From positions 1 to 26,550 of the forward strand of contig LRSR01013412.1 of NCBI GenBank assembly GCA_001579985.1: a stretch of DNA of 26,550 nucleotides. The letters are read 5' to 3'. The notes beneath the pieces are model-generated. The model did no database searches and was not told where the DNA came from. It saw only the letters and a list, made by a program, of their open reading frames with translations. The position numbers and the translations under genes are program-made. This DNA comes from Hypsibius dujardini (taxonomy: Eukaryota > Tardigrada > Eutardigrada > Parachela > Hypsibiidae). Positions 19,701-26,550 of the stretch are shown in pieces; the first letter of the stretch is position 1; the number at the start of each line of letters is the position of its first letter.

Positions 19701-20231
19701 TGCACAAACCAGTCAAGCCTTGCGTGCACTACAGAAACCAATCAAGCCTTGTGCGCACTGCACAAACCAGTCAAGCCTTGCGTGCACTGCAGAAACCAAT
19801 CAAGCCTTGTGCGCACTGCACAAACCAATCAAGCCTTGTGCGCACTGCACAAACCAATCAAGCCTTGCGCGCACTGCACAAACCAATCAAGCCTTGTGCG
19901 CACTGCACAAACCAATCAAGCCTTGCGCGCACTGTCCAAACTGATAAAGCCTTGTGCGCACTGCACAAACTAATCAAGCCTTGTGCGCACTGCACAAACT
20001 AATCAAGCCTTGTGCGCACTGCACAAACCAATCATTTTTTAGGCGACTGGACTATTTCCTCGTGTCTGAGTCTCTGATGCCGAAAGTCTGTGGCATGTGG
20101 CACTTTGTGTACGTATTCACCTTACTTTTACGTCTTCAGTTTGTCATTGCTTTTAATTGCCCGCGTTCTGATTTGATAGGGATGTGACTGGAAGTGACCA
20201 CTGCCCGATCATGCTCTATCTAGAGACGTGA
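16794..20231 (+). CDS. APEX1: AP endonuclease, ExoIII/APE1 family, with long N-terminal extension (10 exons, 522 aa)
   Basis: Join: 16794-17003, 17723-17931, 18019-18286, 18369-18518, 18629-18749, 18841-18927, 19129-19206, 19287-19614, 20043-20108, 20180-20231 (1569 bp, TGA stop). It cuts DNA 5' to abasic sites, the step after UNG. Catalytic residues are in place: N270 (SWNIAGL), E298 (LQETK), Y375 (NAYVPN), D414 and N416 (GGDLNV), D487 (RLDYFL), and D512/H513 (GSDHCP). GFTPQER and KNVGW are also conserved. The position of human APE1 D70 is Ala (A272). Residues 1-260 are a low-complexity extension absent from human APE1 (318 aa) but reminiscent of Drosophila Rrp1. It has basic patches KKRSNKRK (55-62) and KRLRIR (131-136), likely nuclear signals, and GILK (205-208) followed by KQLAF (216-220). 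A splice acceptor two bases before the ATG suggests a 5' UTR intron. Confidence 0.95.
17004..17722. repeat. AP endonuclease intron 1 with ATTG-type repeats
   Basis: This 719-bp intron carries repeats of GATTGCTTGATGGAC (17033-17120) near its 5' end and GATTGATTGATGTTACTTGCTT-type units (17540-17705) near its 3' end. The middle is AT-rich unique sequence. Confidence 0.85.
19625..20036. repeat. 29-bp minisatellite in AP endonuclease intron 8
   Basis: About fourteen tandem units of 29 bp, core CAATCAAGCCTTGTGCGCAC then TGCACAAAC, filling almost all of the 428-bp intron 19615-20042. The unit contains the palindrome GTGCGCAC. Because 29 is not a multiple of three and the unit has no stop, all three forward frames stay open across it and give repetitive Cys/His/Gln/Asn peptides that are not real. 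Confidence 0.95.
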
Positions 20232-21752
20232 AGCACCCAGTGTCCGGTGATCTTCCATGCATGGCTGGATTTGTCTTGCTCTCTTGTGTTGCATTTAATT
20301 TCTGCGGCATTTTTTCAGCTCTGCGGTATTTTTTCAGCTCTGCGGTATTGTTTCAGCTATAGTGGGAAGTGCCTTGTGGTTGTTGGCACTTGAGAAATTA
20401 CGGTTGGCCTCCTGCGAATTCTTGAAATCTGGTTTTTTTTCCTGCGACTCTGCGACTGTTACCTTTTGAAATTTATTGTTGATATCCGATCAGGCGAAAG
20501 CTGTTGATTTCGTCGGGATATGAAAATAGTTGAAGGATGTAGGAGCCAATTGGTCATTATCGATCTACAGGATAAGGATGACAAAGCTAAACTAAACTCT
20601 CACTGAATAATTCATGTTTATTATCAACCTCCTAAAATCTTGACTGAAAGTTTAAGTTGTTAAAGATTTAAGTTAAAAAACACAAAAATTTTGTTGTGCA
20701 CAAGCCCGGGGCTTGATTGATTGATTGATTAGCAATGTTTCTGAAGTTTCAATTGTTTTGATCACAACCACTGTAAGAACGTTTGATTCCGAGATTTTCG
20801 CCGCCATTCTAGTCCAAATTCGATTTGGAATCGATTGGCATCAGCAGAATCTAATTTGGATACCAGGGGGCGGAGCTACAGGCTAGTTTCAAATTCATTC
20901 TAGGCTTCCGAGTGACATTGCAGAAATGGCCCATAACTCCGCCCCCTGACATCCAAAAACGATTCTGCTGATGTCAATCGATTCCAAATCAAATTTGGAA
21001 TGACGGATGTCAAAAATCTTGATAAAATTAAACGTTTTACAGTGGTTGAGATAAAAAAATTGAAACTTTGGAAACGCGGTTAATCAACCAATCAATCAAG
21101 CCCCGGGCCATAACACAAAGTGGTGCGGGAATTTGATGCAAGTTCTGCCATCCTTGATGCAGACAGGGTATATGACCTGACGTAAGCTACCGATGTGGTC
21201 ATACGGAAGTATTGGTGTTTGGAAATTGCGGGTACACGCTTCAAACTTCAAAGTCCTGAGACGTGCAACCAAAAATCACGGACTTGATTCGCTTCATGAT
21301 AAATTCCATTTCACTTTCCCTTTCACTTCAACTGAAGAAGCGGGCTTGTTGTCCGTGATCGTAATCGAAAAACGAATCTGCTGATCGGTCAAGAGATTTC
21401 AACGCACGCGCGACAGTCACAAGGTTCTTTACAAAAAGGACAGCCTTGTATCAGGAAACAAACACAGCGCTCGAAGCACGAAGAGTGGATTATTCAGCAA
21501 TGAAAAAGACAAATAAAGAGTAAAAAAGTCAATTACGAAAATAACGGACCCTTTAAAGGAAAACGACGCAAGCCAAATTAGAATAGAAGATGAAACAGAA
21601 TGCGACCGTGTTGCGGAATGGGAAGGCATTTATCCTTCGAGAGTCTCATGGTCGAACTGGTATTCTCCTGGAAAGGGAACAAACAACGTTAAAACGCACA
21701 CTCGTCAAGGGTGAGGTTGATAAAAACAAACAAAAATGTATTGTACATGAAA
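20232..21752. other. Tail-to-tail spacer between AP endonuclease and ferritin
   Basis: 1.5 kb containing the two 3' UTRs, a small triple repeat of TTTCAGCTCTGCGGTATT near 20310-20355, and a long foldback element (20704-21108). Nothing else is recognised in 21110-21752. Confidence 0.65.
20704..21108. mobile_element. Foldback element with ~180-bp inverted arms
   Basis: The left arm (20704-20882) and right arm (20931-21108) are reverse complements at roughly 80% identity by eye, with a 48-bp loop. The ends read GCCCGGGGCTTGATTGATTG on both sides. Shared inner blocks include CAACCACTGTAA, TTTGGAATCGATTG, CATCAGCAGAATC and CAGGGGGCGGAG. It has no coding capacity. No clear target-site duplication was found. 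Confidence 0.85.
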
Positions 21753-23502
21753 TTAAGAGAATCCATCCGTGTCTATCATATGCTCACCAAGTCCTGGCCC
21801 GACACGCTTCAGGGTGGTGATAAAGTCGCCGATTTCCTTGATCGATTTCACTTGATCTTCCAGGTATTGGCCCTCCAAGAAGTCAGTCAACTGAAACATA
21901 CAAACATATTTCAAACCCAAAACAGAATCACTCAATCCACTGCACTCTACACAATCAACCAATCAACGAAACCAATTCACGCAACGGCTCATTCAAATCA
22001 ATCAACCAATCAACGACACCAATTTATGCAACGGCTCATTCATGTCAGTCAATCAACCAATCAAAGACACCAATTCATGCAACGGCTCATTTAAATCAAT
22101 CAACCAATCAACGACACCAATTCATGCAACGGCTTATTCAAATCAATCAACCAATCAACGAAACCAGGTCACGCAACGGCTTATTCAAACCAATCAACCT
22201 AACCAATTCACGCAACGGCTTATTCAAATCAATCAACCAATCAACGACACCAATTCATGCAACGGCTCATTCATGTCAGTCAATCAACCAATCAAATGGA
22301 TCAATCGGCCAATCAGTTACATTTAATTGACTCGAGCGGATTAACAACGGCTTAAAGCACACAAGAAATAAATTGATTTATAATTAATCGATAAACAACT
22401 AGCTATTTCACCTGTGAATCATTGTGCTTCGCTGCGATGGCGTGAAGGTCCAGCAACGCCTGGTTGACATTCTTCTCCAACGTCAGTGCCGATTGCATGG
22501 CTTCTAGCCCAGTGCCCCATTCATCTTTCTCCGGCTTCTAAAATAAGGCAGAATTTTCGTCTAAAATAAACCTCTGCCAAAGGACGCAAATGAATCAAAA
22601 TTAATCATGCATAATAAGAGGGGACCCTGGGAAATTCGTGCAGCACAAATTACCGTACGCTCGCGATCTCAAGGGACACTTTTCTGCCCTACCCGTAAAT
22701 TTTCACCGACCCGGGCCGCGCCTATTCAGTGCCGTTCACCAAATAACCCCTGTAGGGAGAAATATTCAGAAAGCACAACTGTACAATCAATCAATCGAGC
22801 ACAACGAGCAAGCTGTACGAAATGAGTTAATCAGAGAAGAGTGAATCAGATTGAACGATCAATCCAGTGCAGGGTCATACCGAGAGAGGCGGGGTTTAGT
22901 TGTCCCTTCAGATCGCGAGCAAATTACTGCAGACCAGCTACACACGTGGTCATATTGCCTCGCTATCCGAGTCAACCCATTTAGCTCGGGCAGTGTGCAT
23001 GATCATGTACTGGCCGAGCTAAATATCTTAACTCGGGCAGCGTTATAATAAGACCATGTGTGCAGTAGCAATTTTTCCCTTTGGGGAAAAACCCTTTTGG
23101 ACTTTGAACTTGAACTCTCCATAGGGCCGCTTATACCTTAACATCGGCCAGGACGACACGACCGCCACGCATGTTCTGGTAGCTAACCAATTTCTGCGCG
23201 TGCTCTCGCTCCTCGTCGCTCTGCTTCTTGAAGAACTTAGCGAACCCCTTCAGCGCCACATCATCCCGCTCGAAGTAGCCGGACATGGAGAAGTACACAT
23301 ACGAGGCGTAGAGCTCCTGCAGGGGGGAGGGGGGAGAAGGAATGAAGACGCCCGGAAATGGATTTTAAAATGCGCCATGGAGAAATGAAGAACTCATTTC
23401 TTTTTTCATCTTTCTTACCAAATTGATTTGCCTATTGATACCCGCTTCGGATTCGATGTGATAATTCTGACGGCATTGGCTGACATTTCCAGGGTTGGCC
23501 AT
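21753..23502 (-). CDS. Ferritin heavy-chain-like ferroxidase (4 exons, 175 aa)
   Basis: Join, minus strand: 23502-23419, 23316-23137, 22537-22412, 21890-21753 (528 bp, TAA stop). Ferritin assembles as a 24-subunit shell that oxidises Fe(II) and stores it as mineral. All ferroxidase-site residues of the H type are present, each two positions beyond human FTH1 numbering: E29, Y36, E64, H67, E109 and Q143 (in [25 protein letters not shown] and EDQVKSI). The N-terminus [15 protein letters not shown] has no signal peptide, so it is a cytosolic form. It ends [11 protein letters not shown] and is close to the usual 170-185 aa length. The gene is divergent from the TMEM216-like gene across a spacer with a triplicated CCAAT module. 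I see no canonical iron-responsive element just upstream of the ATG, but a 5' UTR intron cannot be excluded. Confidence 0.96.
21947..22313. repeat. 47-bp minisatellite in ferritin intron 3
   Basis: About seven units containing GCAACGGCTCATTCAAATCA then ATCAACCAATCAACGACACC. GCAACGG starts are near 21981, 22028, 22079, 22126, 22173, 22212 and 22259, giving spacings of mostly 47 bp. The same unit occurs in TMEM216-like intron 3 (25090-25335), in the same plus-strand orientation. Confidence 0.93.
22659..22920. mobile_element. TIR element, family 1, copy 2, in ferritin intron 2
   Basis: A 262-bp element. The left end is GCTCGCGATCTCAAGGGACA and the reverse complement of the right end is GCTCGCGATCTGAAGGGACA, one mismatch in 20. 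It has a single GTACAATCAATCAAT unit (22781), unlike the seven in copy 1 at 8310-8790. AAATTAC occurs just outside both ends (22647-22653 and 22921-22927), offset by five bases on the left. That could be a decayed target-site duplication or chance. Confidence 0.85.
22921..23075. repeat. Imperfect inverted repeat in ferritin intron 2
   Basis: TTACTGCAGACCAGC...ACACGTGGTCATATT on the left loosely mirrors AATAAGACCATGTGTGCAGTAGCAA on the right, with CTCGGGCAG motifs between. It may be a decayed small TIR element. Weak evidence. Confidence 0.35.
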
Positions 23503-24299
23503 TTTCAGGTCGCGACGGCAGGGATATCGAAAAGCAAAACCGAAACGAAAATGCAGACGACGATGAGGAAGGGAATTATTGAGGAAGGGAAATTATTGAG
23601 GAAATTGAGGAATGAAATGGTGCGACTATTCCGCACTCAGCTGCTTCGACAAGCAGCAAAAATTTCGACGTATTAGTGACTGTTCTAAGGCACGGCTTGT
23701 GATGAACCAAGTGAACTTGTGCGAGCCAATAGGAAGCGACGCGAGGCGTGGCTTCAGTTTGCTGTCAAACGGTGTGTGTGTTCGTGGAAAAAATCGGGGA
23801 AACGGGGAAATACGGAAAAAGTTGCGACGTACTAGTGAACTGTTTGAACTGGACACGGCTTGTGATGAACCAAGTGAACTTGTGTGAGCCAATAGGAAGC
23901 GACGCGAGGCGTGGCTTCAGTTTGTTTTCGAACAGCGTGTGTGTCTAAGCACGGCTTGCGATGAACCAAGTGAACTTGTGTGAGCCAATAGGAAGCGACA
24001 CGAGGCGTGGCTTCAGTTTGTTTTCGAACGGCGTGTGTGTCCGAGATCGACGATGCCGCATCCAGGAATCGATCGGCCGGCACAAGGTGTCACCTGCTCC
24101 TCAATCAGGATGAACTGCATGTGGTTGTAAAATGAATGTCTGGAAATTCTGTGCATGCAAGGCTTGCATGTACGTAATCTCAAAATATGTATAAAGTATT
24201 TCCCCCAAATCACTGCATCCAATCAATAAATCAGTCGTATCACACAGGCCTTTCCATTCGATTTGCGCTGGTGTAAACTGTTATCGCGGTCTGCGAACC
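23503..24299. other. Head-to-head spacer between ferritin and the TMEM216-like gene
   Basis: About 800 bp that must contain both promoters and 5' UTRs. It is dominated by three copies of a roughly 90-bp module (23668-24040). I see no other gene. Confidence 0.65.
23668..24040. promoter_or_regulatory. Triplicated CCAAT-containing module, candidate bidirectional promoter
   Basis: Three copies run from CACGGCTTGTGATGAACCAA through GTGAACTTGTG, GAGCCAATAGGAAGCGAC and GAGGCGTGGCTTCAGTTTG to GTGTGTGTC/T. They start near 23691, 23854 and 23950. CCAAT motifs lie at 23726-23730, 23889-23893 and 23975-23979. Copies 1 and 2 also share an upstream CGACGTA(T/C)TAGTGA segment. A CCAAT box plus a GGCGTGGC-type box between two divergent start codons suggests promoter elements, but this is inference. 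Confidence 0.5.
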
Positions 24300-25727
24300 A
24301 TGACTGCCCTGTCCGGCCGACGTGAGTGACCACATGTTTTCGCTTTGGTTCTTTTGACGTGTTTGCCTGCGATGACTGTTTTGGAAAATTATCAAAATCG
24401 GTTACTAAATGTCAGAATTTTTCAGCGGTGGTGGGAAAAATCTATTCCTCAAATAGTCAGCAGGTATGTAAAAAAACGAAAAATAAATAGCCTTGCACGA
24501 GTATGAGGTGAAATCTGTATTTCGCCTCACTCAAGGGTTTTTCTGTGATGGTAGCTGCTTGATTTTTTGATTTCTAGGATACAGTGAGTGATTGATTGAT
24601 TGATATTAGAATACAGCGATTGATTGTTTGATTTCCAGGATACAGTGAGTGATTGATTGATTGATTGATATTAGAATACAGTGATTGATTGTTTGATTGA
24701 TAATGAAATATAGCGATTGATTGTTTGATTGATATCATAATATAGTGCAGAAAATCAAACAATCAAGCACCTACCTTCAAAGGGATTCATGGATGAGCCG
24801 ATATATCGACCGTTTGGATGGTGACCGAAATACAGATTTCACCTCATACTGTAAAGCGCGACATATCGTGATTGTGTGTTACAGAATGTGGCTGTTGCAA
24901 TCGCTGTTGTGTTCTTCCTGAACAAAATCTACGACTGCGTCTTCATAATAGGAGAAATCGCACTGTACATTTATAAAGGTACAGTAATAATTGGTGGCCC
25001 AACAATGGGATAAACGTTAGCGTTTCCGAGTAAACTGGCTTATGCAATCGTTATCACAAATTTCTGGAATTCCTTTTCATCGGAAAACCAATCAACCAAT
25101 CAAGTAGCTCGATCAACCAATCAACCAATTAACGACACTAGGTCACGCAACGGCTCATTCAAATCAATCAGTCAATCAATCAACGACACCAGGTCACGCA
25201 ACGGCTCATTCAAATCAATCAACCAATCAGACAGCTCAATCAATCAATCCATCAATCAATGACACCAGGTCACGCAACGGCTCATTCAAATCAATCAACC
25301 AATCAAACAGCTCAATCAATCAATCAATCCATTACATTTAGATGTATTTGAATCTTGACTAGTTTATTTTCACCCAATTTACCAGGGACCTTCTTGCCTT
25401 ATGAAGCGAGCGATATCGGCCTGGAAGCAGCTCTACTGGCTCTGCTGGTAATACTGGACAGCCTTCGATTTGCTTTTGGTAAATTCATATATTTTTACGG
25501 AGTCTCTGGTTTTCTGATTCCTTTTTTTATGCCTTTTTTTTATGATTACACACTTGCAGTTTTCACATGCATTGATCGTTTTAGGCGCGAAAGGCTACCT
25601 AACCCAGCGGCTGGCCGCGTTATCGCTCTGCCTTCTTCTGACGCCGGCCGTTATACTGGTATGTTTTTTGAAAATTTATGAAGCGTATTGCGGTGCGAGG
25701 GTGCAACCGATCTATGAAAGACGCTAA
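24300..25727 (+). CDS. TMEM216: TMEM216-like (Tmemb_17 family) transition-zone membrane protein, 3' end uncertain
   Basis: Join: 24300-24321, 24426-24463, 24885-24978, 25386-25478, 25585-25727 (390 bp, 129 aa if exon 5 is read to TAA 25725-25727). TMEM216 is a four-pass membrane protein of the ciliary transition zone. Membrane segments are visible at VAVAIAVVFFLNKIYDCVF.., in the GLEAALLALLVIL segment and in LAALSLCLLLTPAVILV. Family landmarks are YIYKGTFLPY (human LYKGVLLPY) and FGAKGYLTQR (human FGTKGNLCQR). Human TMEM216 has about 145 aa and a fourth membrane helix. Here that helix is missing in the readthrough form, which ends GARVQPIYERR. A GTATG donor at 25659 could instead splice to an exon at or beyond the window edge; an acceptor-like TGTTGCAG ends near 26535. 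The family call is good, the C-terminus open. Confidence 0.78.
24500..24850. mobile_element. 351-bp TIR element in TMEM216-like intron 2
   Basis: Perfect 25-bp inverted ends (24500-24524 and 24826-24850) start AGTATGAGGTGAAATCTG. If the element proper begins TGAGGTGAAATC, it is bounded by TA on both sides, as for Tc1/mariner-type insertions. A second inverted pair lies inside (24550-24573 and 24752-24775, GGTAG-x-TGCTTGATT). Between them are tandem GATTGATTGATATTAGAATA-type units. It has no coding capacity. Confidence 0.85.
25090..25335. repeat. 47-bp-type minisatellite in TMEM216-like intron 3
   Basis: Three units with CAGGTCACGCAACGGCTCAT then TCAAATCAATCAACCAATCA, GCAACGG near 25147, 25198 and 25274, with additional CAAT repeats. 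It is the same family as the array in ferritin intron 3. Confidence 0.92.
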
Positions 25728-26550
25728 GGTCGCCGTAAGACACGACGGACCACCCTGATACGGAACAGACATAACCCGACGGACGGCAGTCAGATCGGTC
25801 TGGGTAGAGGCGACAGGCAGTTCGCCCTGTTATAGACCAGACTGTTACGTGAGAGATGATCGGTTAATCAAATGTGATGAAGTGACCGGTGGTCAGAAGG
25901 AGAACTGCGGTGGCCGCGCTGTCGATTGCTTTTACTGAGGGTGGGATCTCGAATGTCTGCTGAGAAGACGGAACGTGTCGAAGATATGGCGGAAAGACAG
26001 AAGGTATCGAAGATCTTGCAGAAGACGGATGGTGCGAAGATCTAGCGTTGGGACGGAAGGTATCAAAAGTCTGGTAGGGAGACGGAAGGTATCGAAGGTC
26101 TCATGACCGAAGAGACGGAAGGAGCAAAGGTCTGACGACTGGAGAGACGGAAAGCATCGAAGGTCTCATGACCGAGGAGATGGAAAGCCTCGAAGGTCTC
26201 ACGACCGGGGAGACGGAAGGTATCGAAGGTCTCACGACCGAGGAGACGGAAGATATCGAAGGTCTCACGGCCGGGGAGACGGAAGATATCGATGGTCTCA
26301 CGACCGGGGAGACGGAAGGCATTGAAGGTCTGACGATCGGGGAGACGAAAAGCATCGAAGGTCTCATGACCGAGGAGACGGAAGATATCGAAGGTCTCAT
26401 GACCGAGGAGACGGAAGGAGCAAAGGTCTGACGACTGGGGAGACGGAAGGAGCAAAGGTCTGGCGGAGGAACGGAAGATATCGAAGGTTTGACGGTGCAC
26501 GGTGTAAATTCCAAGCGTACCGGTGGGTGTTGCAGGAATCCTTCAGTTCC
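25728..26550. other. Right-end region downstream of TMEM216-like exon 5
   Basis: 25728-25960 is unique sequence without a recognised feature. 25975-26480 is a minisatellite. 26480-26550 is unique and contains GGGTGTTGCAG|GAATCC, an acceptor-like site. The region is either 3' flank or an intron of the TMEM216-like gene. Confidence 0.55.
25975..26480. repeat. 33-bp minisatellite (11-codon period)
   Basis: Units of about 33 bp, GGAGACGGAAGGTATCGAAG then GTCTCACGACCGG, degenerate at the left edge and regular from 26070 to 26430. Because 33 is a multiple of three, it leaves open frames on both strands: plus gives 11-residue repeats such as IEGLTTGETEG, minus gives repeats such as RLPGRETFDIF. No flanking domain or start context supports either as a protein. 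Confidence 0.92.

Noticed and set aside
19625-20036. 29-bp repeats as a CRISPR array or a repetitive protein
   Set aside because: The units are directly adjacent without unique spacers, the host is an animal, and the array lies within an intron with matching exon ends on both sides.
23612-24083. Plus and minus open frames over the triplicated module, with repeating peptide CDEPSELVxEPIGSDARRGF
   Set aside because: They are explained by the tandem nucleotide module. The copies shift frame relative to each other and no homology is recognised.
24200-24230. CAGTGA on the minus strand upstream of ferritin, a possible iron-responsive element loop
   Set aside because: The flanking bases do not form the five-pair stem and the bulged C is absent.

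Overview
This is nuclear DNA from an animal. Genes are split into short exons with GT..AG introns, most introns and spacers are filled with microsatellites, minisatellites and small terminal-inverted-repeat (TIR) elements, and there is no bacterial operon layout. Six protein genes can be read by joining exons in frame. Two of them are posterior Hox genes of Abdominal-B type. Their homeodomain ([17 protein letters not shown] core, DWTSQVSM linker) looks like panarthropod Abd-B rather than lophotrochozoan Post genes. Duplicated Abd-B genes in a compact, intron-rich genome would fit a tardigrade; that placement is inference from recalled knowledge, not proof. | Layout: 127-313 (+) is the last exon of one Abd-B gene. 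1498-3912 (-) is a complete second Abd-B gene, tail-to-tail with the first. 3913-9766 is a 5.9 kb gene-free stretch of repeats upstream of Abd-B. 9767-11740 (+) is the splicing factor RBM22 (7 exons, 381 aa). 12134-14462 (-) is uracil-DNA glycosylase UNG (7 exons, 314 aa, with a PCNA-binding box at its N-terminus). 16794-20231 (+) is an ExoIII/APE1-type AP endonuclease (10 exons, 522 aa, with a long N-terminal extension). 21753-23502 (-) is an H-type ferritin (4 exons, 175 aa). 24300-25727 (+) is a TMEM216-like ciliary transition-zone protein, whose 3' end is uncertain. An 11-codon-period minisatellite closes the window. | How the genes relate: UNG and the AP endonuclease catalyse consecutive steps of base excision repair (uracil removal, then incision of the abasic site) and sit head-to-head, 2.3 kb apart. 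Ferritin and the TMEM216-like gene are also head-to-head, 0.8 kb apart, with a three-copy CCAAT-containing module between them. | Repeats: the Abd-B half (to about 7 kb) carries TCTG and TGTGTC/CAGACA arrays, while from 8.4 kb onward CAAT/ATTG arrays dominate. At least five TIR or foldback families are visible, several of them carrying the CAAT tracts inside. One 967-bp element has a perfect 9-bp target-site duplication. Another family shows a single internal unit in one copy and a seven-unit minisatellite in the other. I found no rRNA, tRNA or CRISPR array.
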